Shown here: positions 33,257-41,232 of the stretch, in pieces | How positions within the stretch are numbered: position 1 is the stretch's first letter | Layout: every line of letters begins with the position of its first letter | Assembly (NCBI GenBank): GCA_016936505.1 | Contig: JAFGXS010000009.1 | Coordinates: forward strand, 1 to 43,332 | Direction: 5' to 3' | Source of the DNA: Bacteroidales bacterium | GTDB taxonomy: Bacteria > Bacteroidota > Bacteroidia > Bacteroidales > F082 | Length of the DNA: 43,332 nt | Made by a program: the position numbers and the translations under genes | Notes under the pieces: generated by a model | What the model was told of the DNA's origin: nothing | Database searches by the model: none | What the model saw: only the letters and a program-made list of their open reading frames with translations

Positions 33257-33898
33257 TTAATAATGGTCGTTGGAGATTACCTTTCCTTTTGAATCAATCT
33301 TCATGATAGAATAGCCGTTGTGTTTGATAAATATCTTAACCCTATAAACAGGATCTTTCAGATATTTTGGAGTCATTAAAACCTCTTTAGCGTGTGCCAG
33401 TCTGATATAGTTTCCTTTATAGGTATTTTTTACGGCTGATACAATAGACCAGGGTATAAGAACAACACGACCCTTAGCTAAAACAAGTTTTCCATCTGGC
33501 TTAAATATTCCGGTCATTTTTATATTACGATAATGAAAATTTAATTGGTATTGACTGGGAACTCCTTGGTACCCCATTTGATAATTGTCTGGAACATAGT
33601 AATTGTAGTCCAAATCATCATCATAATAAAACGGCATATCATCGCCAACAAAATTAAAATACGGTTCATCATCCCAATACATTCCATCAGGATAACCATC
33701 GAGATTAAAGTCATCAAAATAGGCATCGTTGTCCCAGTCGTAAACATAATTGTAGTTATTGTTTACCGTCCAGGAATTAATGGTGCCTCCGGGAAAATCT
33801 TTACTAAAAGATTTGACTACAGCTTCAGGGAGCTGAGGATACTGTGCATAGCTGAAAGCAGGCAACAGTAAAAATAAAAAAACTGCTAATGGTTTCAT
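33257..33898 (-). CDS. Exported PepSY-like protein with an Asp/Tyr/Asn-rich insert
   Basis: A 213-residue exported protein. The signal peptide (1-19, ending FSYAQ) is followed by a PepSY-like repeat (LPEAVVKSFSKDFPGG, about 24-39). Residues about 48-110 are strikingly rich in Asp, Tyr and Asn, including a calcium-loop-like DFNLDGYPDG. A second PepSY-like repeat follows (IPWSIVSAVKNTYKGN, about 150-165), and the C-terminus YRVKIFIKHNGYSIMKIDSK is beta-strand-like. The function is unknown; PepSY domains often modulate peptidases. It is followed by a good hairpin and has a long possible leader. Confidence 0.7.
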   Translation of the reverse strand: MKPLAVFLFLLLPAFSYAQYPQLPEAVVKSFSKDFPGGTINSWTVNNNYNYVYDWDNDAYFDDFNLDGYPDGMYWDDEPYFNFVGDDMPFYYDDDLDYNYYVPDNYQMGYQGVPSQYQLNFHYRNIKMTGIFKPDGKLVLAKGRVVLIPWSIVSAVKNTYKGNYIRLAHAKEVLMTPKYLKDPVYRVKIFIKHNGYSIMKIDSKGKVISNDHY

Positions 33899-33911
33899 AT
33901 CAGTATAATTT

Positions 33912-33967
33912 AACGGGTTCTTAAAATTTCTTTACTAATGATTCCGAAAAAAACACCAGAACCCGTT
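33912..33967 (-). repeat. Long-loop inverted repeat upstream of the PepSY-like gene
   Basis: AACGGGTTCT (33912-33921) is the exact reverse complement of AGAACCCGTT (33958-33967), a 10-bp stem with a 36-base loop. It starts 14 bases before the start codon. The 351 bases 33899-34249 hold no gene I can support; this and a -7 element at 34188 are the only signals. Confidence 0.55.
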
Positions 33968-34187
33968 TTGCATTCTTCCGAAATAACGATGATAATCCTC
34001 TGAATCGGAAACCAGGAAAGCACTGATTTTTGAATTTTTGATTGGTGTTGAATTAAAATCTCATTTTGTTTTTTCGAATCTCTTGAGATTTTTATTTTCC
34101 ATGCTTTATGACTCCGGTTATCGTTTGTATAAGCATGATTTCATACACCTCAGTTTTAATAGAATTATCTTATTAAAGATTAAGGCA

Positions 34188-34195
34188 CAAAGGTA
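34188..34195 (-). promoter_or_regulatory. -7 element, possible distant promoter of the PepSY-like gene
   Basis: Minus strand reads TACCTTTG, an exact TAnnTTTG match. If used, the mRNA would have a leader of about 280 bases containing the inverted repeat at 33912-33967. Confidence 0.35.
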
Positions 34196-34249
34196 GAGTA
34201 AAGAGTATGTTGGCTAATATTAATAAATTGTAAAAAAGATGATGAAATG

Positions 34250-35761
34250 TTATAATCCCAACTTTTGAAAAGCTTTCCCCAAGTATTTAATGATATCTCC
34301 TGCAATCAGCGCGTTTTCTCCCTGTTTTTTAGCTGCCAGATCGCCTGCTTTACCATGAAGGTAGGTTCCTAAAATAGCTGCGTGAGCAGGAGCATAATGT
34401 TGAGCCAAAAGGCCTGTAATGATTCCGGTAAGTACATCACCACTGCCTGCTGTTGCCATTCCCGGGTTTCCTGTAGAATTGAAATAACAGGTGCCATCCC
34501 GTAAACAGGTTGCTGTGTTTGCTCCTTTAAGTACTACAATAATCCCGAATTTTTGACAGAAAGCCCTGAGCTTTTCAATTTTCTCAAAATCGTTCTTCCA
34601 TTGGCCTGCCAGACGCTCAAATTCTTTTGGGTGGGGCGTTAAAATGCTGTCTGGTGCCAGGAATGAAAGCCAGGTTTTGTTTTCAGACAAGATATTCAGC
34701 GCATCTGCATCAATAACCATAGGCTGGCGATACTGTTGAATCAATAGCTTAAAAGCCATCTGGGATTGATTTTCCATGCCTAAACCAGGACCAATACCAA
34801 TGGCGTTATAAGCTTCGATATTGGGTACTTCAGAAAAATAATGATCGTAGCGATCGATACTTATCATAGCTTCCGGCAGAGCGGTTTGCATGATAGGGTA
34901 GGCCACTTTTGGAATATGAACATGCAACAGGCCGACTCCTGAGCGCAGGCAGGCATGGGCAGCCAGAATTGCAGCGCCGACTTTTCCGTAACTTCCTGCA
35001 ATGAGCAAAGCATGACCGTAAGTTCCTTTGTGTGAAAATTTTGGACGTTTCTTTATCCAGCCAGCAACATCTTCATTCAATATGAAATGGTTTTGAACCT
35101 TAACCTGCTGAATAAAATCTGGGTGGAGTTCAATGTCCAAAATTTCCCACTTTCCGACAAATTGATCGTTTTCAGGTATTAAAAACGCATATTTTGGAAA
35201 CTGGAATGTGAGCGTGTAATCAGCTTTTAAAATTGTTGATTTAGATTCGTTGGATGAGGTGTCTGTATATAAACCGCTGGGGATATCAATAGCAATTTTA
35301 ACAGCCTTTGTCATGTTGATATTTTCGATGATTGTTTCCGTGAAACCGGAGACCGGCCGGGTTAATCCTGAGCCGAAAATAGCATCAACCAGCACATCAT
35401 TTCTATCAATGTTTGGAAATCTATCTGTATTGTTCAGGTCAAAAACGCTCTCGGCTGCAATTTCATTCAGTCTGTTGTAATTTTCTTCAAAACTGTCGGA
35501 TGTTTTCTCCGAATACCGAAGTACATAAACTGCAACATTATATTCTGCGTTGTGTAAGAGCCTTGCCAGTGCCAGCCCGTCGCCTCCGTTGTTTCCCAGT
35601 CCGGCAAAGATTACAATTCGGTGAGTATTGTCCACTCTTTTCATCATCCAGCCAAACAGCTTTCTGGCGGCTCTTTCCATCAGGTCAATATCGGCAATGG
35701 GCTCATTCTGTATGGTATAAGCGTCAGCAGCTCTGATTTCTTCAACAGGTAATATTTTCAT
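34250..35761 (-). CDS. nnr: Bifunctional NAD(P)H-hydrate epimerase/dehydratase
   Basis: Repairs hydrated NADH and NADPH. The N-terminal YjeF-N epimerase domain (about 1-215) contains FAGLGNNGGDGLALARLLH and a following VDAIFGSGLTRPVSG; the C-terminal ADP-dependent dehydratase domain (about 230-500) contains IAGSYGKVGAAILAA, GIGPGLGMENQSQ, LTPHPKEFERL and the catalytic NPGMATAGSGDVLTGI. The length of 503 residues is normal for the fused form. It is divergent from the ABC-F gene, with a 98-base gap holding a -7 element for each gene. Confidence 0.95.
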   Translation of the reverse strand: MKILPVEEIRAADAYTIQNEPIADIDLMERAARKLFGWMMKRVDNTHRIVIFAGLGNNGGDGLALARLLHNAEYNVAVYVLRYSEKTSDSFEENYNRLNEIAAESVFDLNNTDRFPNIDRNDVLVDAIFGSGLTRPVSGFTETIIENINMTKAVKIAIDIPSGLYTDTSSNESKSTILKADYTLTFQFPKYAFLIPENDQFVGKWEILDIELHPDFIQQVKVQNHFILNEDVAGWIKKRPKFSHKGTYGHALLIAGSYGKVGAAILAAHACLRSGVGLLHVHIPKVAYPIMQTALPEAMISIDRYDHYFSEVPNIEAYNAIGIGPGLGMENQSQMAFKLLIQQYRQPMVIDADALNILSENKTWLSFLAPDSILTPHPKEFERLAGQWKNDFEKIEKLRAFCQKFGIIVVLKGANTATCLRDGTCYFNSTGNPGMATAGSGDVLTGIITGLLAQHYAPAHAAILGTYLHGKAGDLAAKKQGENALIAGDIIKYLGKAFQKLGL

Positions 35762-35776
35762 GGTTACGGTTTTCTA

Positions 35777-35784
35777 CAAATTTA
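35777..35784 (-). promoter_or_regulatory. -7 element for nnr
   Basis: Minus strand reads TAAATTTG, an exact TAnnTTTG match, 15 bases before the nnr ATG. Confidence 0.5.
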
Positions 35785-35828
35785 CATGCTAAACTGTCAT
35801 TCTCCAAGAAAAAATCCGGTGATTGCAG

Positions 35829-35836
35829 TACTTTTG
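35829..35836 (+). promoter_or_regulatory. -7 element for the ABC-F gene
   Basis: TACTTTTG matches TAnnTTTG exactly, 23 bases before the ATG at 35860. Confidence 0.5.
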
Positions 35837-35859
35837 CAAAAATTAACTTTACAACATCC

Positions 35860-37743
35860 ATGAATTATCTGTCAGTCAGCAATCTTTCCAAACAATATGG
35901 CGACAAGGTTTTGTTCCACTCGGTTTCTTTTGGCTTGCAAAAAGGCGATAAAATGGCGCTTATTGCCAATAATGGCAGCGGGAAGTCAACTTTGATGAAA
36001 ATTTTGATGGATAAAGAAATGGCCGATGAAGGGGATTTTGTTTTTCAGGATGGGATTCGTTTGGGTTACCTGGAACAACAGCCTGTTTTCCCTTCGGGAA
36101 TGACCGTTTCTGATGTGGTTCAGGAACATGATTCGGAAATAAAAAGAACCATTCGTGAGTATGATCAGGCACTGAAAATGCAAAGTGAAGACGACAGTCC
36201 GGTGAACCGTGAAAATGTCGCTCTTTGTACGAATAAAATGGATAAACTGAATGCCTGGGATTACGAACGGCGGATGACAGAAATGTTGACCCGTTTTGGA
36301 ATAACAGAATTGAAACAGTCGACAGAAACGCTATCGGGTGGGCAAAGTAAAAGGCTGGCTTTGGCGCTGGCATTGCTGGATAATCCGGAGTTACTGCTCC
36401 TGGATGAGCCAACCAACCACATGGACCTGGAGATGATTGAATGGATGGAGCAGTATCTGGGCACTTCTGATTTGACACTTCTGATGGTGACCCATGACCG
36501 CTACTTTCTCGACCGGGTTTGTAACCAGATTCTGGAAATTGAGCAGGGACAGATTTTTCTGCACAAAGGAAATTATGGTTATTTTCTGGAAAAGAAAGCG
36601 CAGCGGATTGAAGCAGCGCAGATCGAGCGTGAGAAAGGTTCTAAAAAACTGAAACAGGAACTCGAATGGCTGCGACGTATGCCCAAGGCTCGTACACATA
36701 AGTCAAAAGCCCGTATTGATGCGTATTATGAAACCAAAGAGAAGCTGCAGAATATTCCTAATGATCAGCAGGAAATAGTATTGCAGAACAGTATGTCGCG
36801 ACAGGGCGGAAAAATTATTGAAGTTCATCAATTGAGTAAGCAATACGGCAATCTGAAAATTATCACCAACTTTGAATACATATTTAAAAAGGGTGAACGA
36901 ATAGGGGTTGTTGGGAAAAACGGAGTGGGCAAAAGTACATTTCTGAATCTTTTAACCCAAAAGGAACAACCGGATTCAGGCGAAGTGATTATCGGCGATA
37001 CAACGGTATTGGGTTATTATACCCAGTCGGGACTGGATGTGAAACAGGATAGCACAGTGCTTGAAGTTGTGAAAGATATTGCCGAGATGATAGTTTTTGG
37101 AAAAAATCAGTCCATGACGGCTTCACAGTTTTTGAATTATTTTCTGTTCCCGCCCAAGGTGCAGATGACACCGGTTTCCAAACTTAGTGGTGGCGAAGTG
37201 CGCCGGTTGCATCTGCTTACAGTACTGATTAAAAATCCGAACTTTCTTATTCTTGATGAGCCGACCAACGATTTAGACATAATGACCCTGAACAAGCTGG
37301 AAGAATTTTTGCTGGATTTTAAAGGTTGCTTGTTGTTGGTTTCACATGATCGTTATTTTTTGAATCGTCTTACTGATCATTTGTTTGTTTTTGAAGGCGA
37401 TGGAAAGATAAAGGATTTTTACGGCGATTATAACGAGTATAAGGCAGTAAAAGAAGAGGAAGAAAAGGAAAGAAGACAGCAAGAACTGGCTGAAAAAGAA
37501 CCGGTAGTAAAGAAAAAGGCGGAGTCAAAAAAACTTTCATATAAAGAGAAACGCGAATACGAAGCACTGGAGGTTGAAATAGAGAAGCTGGAAAATGAAA
37601 AGGAACGGTGTGAGCAAGTGCTCAACTCAGGAACTGATGATTACCAGGAACTAGAAAAAGCTTCTTCCCGAATTTCAGAACTCATAGAACTTATCGATGA
37701 AAAGACGTTCCGCTGGATGGAACTGGATGAGCGGAATACGTAA
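35860..37743 (+). CDS. ABC-F ATPase, Uup-type
   Basis: A 627-residue cytosolic protein with two ATP-binding cassettes and no membrane domain, of the ABC-F group that acts on ribosomes. Cassette 1 has ANNGSGKSTLMK, LSGGQSKRLALALALL and LLLDEPTNHMD; cassette 2 has GKNGVGKSTFLN, LSGGEVRRLHLLTVL and ILDEPTNDLD. Between them lies a basic arm (LEWLRRMPKARTHKSKARID). The last 85 residues are a charged coiled coil (about 545-627), as in Uup. Antibiotic resistance should not be assumed. It stands alone; its downstream side is the ~83-bp repeat array. Confidence 0.88.
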   Translation: MNYLSVSNLSKQYGDKVLFHSVSFGLQKGDKMALIANNGSGKSTLMKILMDKEMADEGDFVFQDGIRLGYLEQQPVFPSGMTVSDVVQEHDSEIKRTIREYDQALKMQSEDDSPVNRENVALCTNKMDKLNAWDYERRMTEMLTRFGITELKQSTETLSGGQSKRLALALALLDNPELLLLDEPTNHMDLEMIEWMEQYLGTSDLTLLMVTHDRYFLDRVCNQILEIEQGQIFLHKGNYGYFLEKKAQRIEAAQIEREKGSKKLKQELEWLRRMPKARTHKSKARIDAYYETKEKLQNIPNDQQEIVLQNSMSRQGGKIIEVHQLSKQYGNLKIITNFEYIFKKGERIGVVGKNGVGKSTFLNLLTQKEQPDSGEVIIGDTTVLGYYTQSGLDVKQDSTVLEVVKDIAEMIVFGKNQSMTASQFLNYFLFPPKVQMTPVSKLSGGEVRRLHLLTVLIKNPNFLILDEPTNDLDIMTLNKLEEFLLDFKGCLLLVSHDRYFLNRLTDHLFVFEGDGKIKDFYGDYNEYKAVKEEEEKERRQQELAEKEPVVKKKAESKKLSYKEKREYEALEVEIEKLENEKERCEQVLNSGTDDYQELEKASSRISELIELIDEKTFRWMELDERNT

Positions 37744-37992
37744 TAGTACACTGATGAGACTGATGCGACTGGTCGATTAAGATCTTAACACATCATAAGA
37801 ATCTGTGTCCGATTATAGGGTACACTGATTAGACTGATGTTACTGATCAATTAAGATCATAACAGATCATAGCGATCATAAGGATCAGTGTCCGATTATA
37901 GGGTACACTGATTGGACTGATGAAACTGATCGATTAAGATCATAACAGATCATAGCGATCATAAGGATCAGTGTCCTATTAAAAGAATCTGT
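37744..37992. repeat. Three tandem copies of an ~83-bp REP-like palindromic unit
   Basis: Units start near 37747, 37825 and 37907. Each opens with TACACTGAT and closes with an ATCAGTGTCC or ATCTGTGTCC end, so the two ends are inverted (ACACTGAT / ATCAGTGT) and each unit can fold. Between the ends GAT or GATC recurs about every 10 bases (ACTGATC, AAGATCATAA, CAGATCATAGCGATCATAAGG). Units 2 and 3 are nearly identical; unit 1 is shorter and more diverged, and a fragment (AGAATCTGTATCCTATT) follows unit 3. The array fills the gap between two convergent genes and probably ends both transcripts. Confidence 0.85.
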
Positions 37993-37998
37993 ATCCTA

Positions 37999-39573
37999 TT
38001 ACTTCTTCGGATAATTAGTAATATCCCTGATATCGTTGTACAAGGGTTTCAGTCGTTTGTACATTCTTCTATAGACTTTATTGAACAACTGATCGTAGAT
38101 TTTAACATTTTCCGGAATAGGCTGATAGGTTTCGCCCACATGGCACATATTTTCAATAGCAATTTCAAAATTGGGATATAGTTTTAACCCCACTGCTGCG
38201 TTGATGGCAGCCCCAAGCGCAGAAGTTTCATAAGTATGCGGTTTTTCTACCGGAAGGTTAAAAATATCTGCAGTAAGCTGCAATGCGTTTTTGCTCTGTG
38301 AACCGCCACCTGAAACTTTTATTTTCTGCATTTTTACTTTAGTGGTTTTCTCGGTTCGTAGTGCTCCGTCTTTCAGTGCATAAGCGATTCCTTCCAAAAT
38401 AGATCGGTACAAATGCGCACGGGTATGAACGTCGCCAAATCCAATTACCGCACCTTTGGCTTCAATTCCAGGTTGTTTCACGCCGGGTGTCCAGTAAGGC
38501 TGTAACATCAGTCCCATTGAGCCCGGAGGAATATCATCGATCATATCATCGAACAGCTCTTCAGGTTCTTTATCGAGTTCTTTAGCCTGTTCCACTTCCT
38601 TGTGTCCAAATTCATTTTTGAACCATTTGATCATCCAGTATCCGCGATAAATCATCACTTCGGTGTTGAAATTATGGGGAATGGCACTTGGGTAGGACGG
38701 GAACATCTTCACTACTTCGAGGTAACGATTGCTCACCGTTTCAATGGTGGCAGTGGTTCCGTAACTCAAACAGCCAATTTCGGGAGAAATTACCCCTGAG
38801 CCCAATAATTCGCAGGCTTTGTCTGCAGCAGCAGCAATGATGGACAATCCTTCAGGAATGCCTGTTTGTTCGGCAGCTTCTGAAGTGATATTTCCAATAA
38901 ATTCAGAAGGATGGACCAGTCTTGCCAGTTTCTTCTTTTCGATGGGAAACATTTTATAATTGATGGACGATTTTTTCGAATACTCATGTTTCTTGTAATC
39001 GAAAGGAATATAACCTACTGTACTTCCCACACTGTCCACAAAGTCGCCGGATAAATGATACAGCAGAAAACCTGACAGCAATAAATATTTGTCCGTTTTT
39101 TTCCAGATTTCGGGTTGGTTCTGACGTATCCAGTTGGCCTCACTTTGTTGAATAGCATAAGTTACCGGATCGTAAGCTCCTGCAATTTTAAATGCGGTTC
39201 GGGCAACTCCGGAAGGCCAGTTGCCTACCTTAGCCATTCGCTGATCAAGCCATACGATGGCAGGCCGAAGTGGTTTCCCGTTTTTATCCAGATTAACAAC
39301 AGTCCCGCGCTGCGTGGTAATGCTCATGCCTTTGAGCCTTTCCGGATCTGCAGGATGTTTTTTGAAGAGGTTTTTTGTTGTCAGGCATAACTGTTCCCAG
39401 AAATAATCAGGTTCCTGTTCGGCATATCCGGGTTGGGTCGAGAAATACGCCTCGATGTGGGTTTTTTCAATAGCCAGAATATTTCCTTTCATATCAATGA
39501 AAGAGGCTCTGATGGATTGTGTTCCCACATCAACGACCAAAACATAAGGTCCCGAATTATCGGAATAACTCAT
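37999..39573 (-). CDS. FGGY-family carbohydrate/polyol kinase
   Basis: A 524-residue cytosolic ATP-dependent sugar or polyol kinase. The first phosphate motif is VVDVGTQSIRASF (13-25), SITTQRGTVV and IVWLDQR (about 84-112) match the FGGY first signature, the catalytic Asp is D251 in AAAADKACELLGSG, and KVSGGGSQSKNALQLTAD is the adenine-binding region. It is not a close GlpK by eye, so the substrate (glycerol, dihydroxyacetone, xylulose or another) is unknown. It is the last gene of the glpD/AGPS-like operon, 10 bases after the AGPS-like stop, which suggests a three-carbon or glyceryl substrate. Confidence 0.88.
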   Translation of the reverse strand: MSYSDNSGPYVLVVDVGTQSIRASFIDMKGNILAIEKTHIEAYFSTQPGYAEQEPDYFWEQLCLTTKNLFKKHPADPERLKGMSITTQRGTVVNLDKNGKPLRPAIVWLDQRMAKVGNWPSGVARTAFKIAGAYDPVTYAIQQSEANWIRQNQPEIWKKTDKYLLLSGFLLYHLSGDFVDSVGSTVGYIPFDYKKHEYSKKSSINYKMFPIEKKKLARLVHPSEFIGNITSEAAEQTGIPEGLSIIAAAADKACELLGSGVISPEIGCLSYGTTATIETVSNRYLEVVKMFPSYPSAIPHNFNTEVMIYRGYWMIKWFKNEFGHKEVEQAKELDKEPEELFDDMIDDIPPGSMGLMLQPYWTPGVKQPGIEAKGAVIGFGDVHTRAHLYRSILEGIAYALKDGALRTEKTTKVKMQKIKVSGGGSQSKNALQLTADIFNLPVEKPHTYETSALGAAINAAVGLKLYPNFEIAIENMCHVGETYQPIPENVKIYDQLFNKVYRRMYKRLKPLYNDIRDITNYPKK

Positions 39574-39583
39574 CTTGTTAATT

Positions 39584-41227
39584 TTAAATTTTTGAACGCA
39601 GCCCCAGTGTGTTTCCCGGGTTTAGTATGCCTTTCGGGTCCAGGTGATCTTTTACCGCCTGCATAAGTCCCATGGCTGTACTTCCCATTTCATTTTCCAT
39701 CCACGGCGCCAGTGCTCTTCCAATGCCATGATGGTGTGAAAGTGAACCGCCGTTTTCATGAATGGTGTCAATCAATCCCTGATGATAAACCCTGTAGTCT
39801 TCCACTTCATCACCTTTTTTCATCGGACTTAAAAATGTAAAATACAAATTGGCACCGTTTTCATAAACATGCGAAATATGCACCATTACATACGATTTCT
39901 CACGGCTTTCAAGGTACGTTCTCACTGCTTTCCACAAAGGTATTAATTTATCCCACGGAACGGCTGTTTCTACCGTGTCGGTCATGATGCCTGCATCCAT
40001 GAGTGGATCGCGCATGTAGGCACTTTCATAGCGCTGTTTCAGCCATTTCTTGGTGGGGCTGCCTCCAATATAAAAACCGTGATGCTTCTTAGCCAGTTTC
40101 TTCATCCTTTTCTTTACCAACAGCGTATAGTTTTTATCTCCTTCGATGGAAACAAACATCAGACACCTGGAATTGTTTTTGTATCCAAGCGTTTTCAGAA
40201 ACTTATCACTCATACTATTCACAAAGCCATTAATTCTGAAAGCGGTTTCGGTTTCCACCGGATCGGAAATACGGAACAGGTGGGGAACGCCGATTTCCGA
40301 CTGCATAGCCTTACGCATCATCAGCGTTGCTGTTTCAAAGTCTTTGAAAATGAAAGAAGCAGAAGCCGTGTTTTTCGGACGGTAAGGCCTGATTTTCAGC
40401 GTTACCTGTGTAATGATGCCCAGACAACCTTCGGAACCGATAAAGGTTTTGTTCAGATCCCAGGCTTCGGCTGATGCCGGATAATCTTTGGTTTGGATGA
40501 TGCCAACAGGCGTAACCACATGCATTGCCAATACCATATCTTCAATTTTACCGTAACCTGTGGATGCCTGACCGGCACCACGGGCGGCAACCCAGCCACC
40601 AACTGTTGAGTATTCAAATGACTGTGGGAAATGGCCGCAGGTATAACCCATTTTGTTCAGGTGCTTTTCCAGTACCGGCCCCATAATACCCGGTTCCACA
40701 GTCACGGTATGATTGATTTCGTTGACTTCCAGAATGCGGTTGAGGTTTTCCGACAAGTCCAGGCTGATGCCGCCCTGGGGCGTTTCCACGCCCCGGGTTA
40801 CGGACGATCGTCCTCCAACCGGTGTTATCGCTAACTTTTCTTTTTCAGCAAAAGCCAGCAACTGCACAATCTCCTGTTCATCTTTCGGATACACCACTAC
40901 ATCAGGAGGCGTTTCAATGCTTTCCTTACGAAGCTTCAATAGTTCTCCAAAGAAATAACCATGTGCATGCAAAGCCCTGTTGTAGTCGTCAGTTTTTACA
41001 TTTTCATTTCCGCAAATTGTTTGCAGTTCATTCAGCTGTTTTTCTGACAGGGCAGGAGCGATGTCGAGTTTTACTTCATCGTCGGAATAGAGATATTTTT
41101 GGTCAAGATCGGCTTCGGTAAGGCCAAATTGTTCTTTTACCAGTGCTCTTACGCCTTCTTCCAGCGGACGGATTTTCTTATCTCCCCAGAGAAAAATGGA
41201 GCGGTATGTGTTTTTTTGTTCAGACAT
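39584..41227 (-). CDS. FAD-binding oxidase, alkyl-DHAP synthase (AGPS)-like
   Basis: A 547-residue flavoenzyme of the VAO/PCMH fold. In animals and some bacteria AGPS swaps the acyl chain of acyl-DHAP for a fatty alcohol, making the ether bond of ether lipids. FAD-binding landmarks are ITPVGGRSSVTRGVE (about 134-148) and STVGGWVAARGAGQASTGYG (about 207-226), which parallels the AGPS STxGGW segment; YESAYMRDPLMDAG (the AGPS Arg-Asp region) and SHHHGIGRA (H498-H500) match AGPS active-site motifs by eye. D-lactate or glycolate oxidase relatives are the alternative. It sits 5 bases after glpD and 10 bases before the kinase. Confidence 0.85.
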   Translation of the reverse strand: MSEQKNTYRSIFLWGDKKIRPLEEGVRALVKEQFGLTEADLDQKYLYSDDEVKLDIAPALSEKQLNELQTICGNENVKTDDYNRALHAHGYFFGELLKLRKESIETPPDVVVYPKDEQEIVQLLAFAEKEKLAITPVGGRSSVTRGVETPQGGISLDLSENLNRILEVNEINHTVTVEPGIMGPVLEKHLNKMGYTCGHFPQSFEYSTVGGWVAARGAGQASTGYGKIEDMVLAMHVVTPVGIIQTKDYPASAEAWDLNKTFIGSEGCLGIITQVTLKIRPYRPKNTASASFIFKDFETATLMMRKAMQSEIGVPHLFRISDPVETETAFRINGFVNSMSDKFLKTLGYKNNSRCLMFVSIEGDKNYTLLVKKRMKKLAKKHHGFYIGGSPTKKWLKQRYESAYMRDPLMDAGIMTDTVETAVPWDKLIPLWKAVRTYLESREKSYVMVHISHVYENGANLYFTFLSPMKKGDEVEDYRVYHQGLIDTIHENGGSLSHHHGIGRALAPWMENEMGSTAMGLMQAVKDHLDPKGILNPGNTLGLRSKI

Positions 41228-41232
41228 GTTGA

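Noticed and set aside
33900-34060. Minus-strand open frames upstream of the PepSY-like gene (one ends SKEILRTR)
   Set aside because: Short, no good start codon, and two frames are open at once, as expected of chance.
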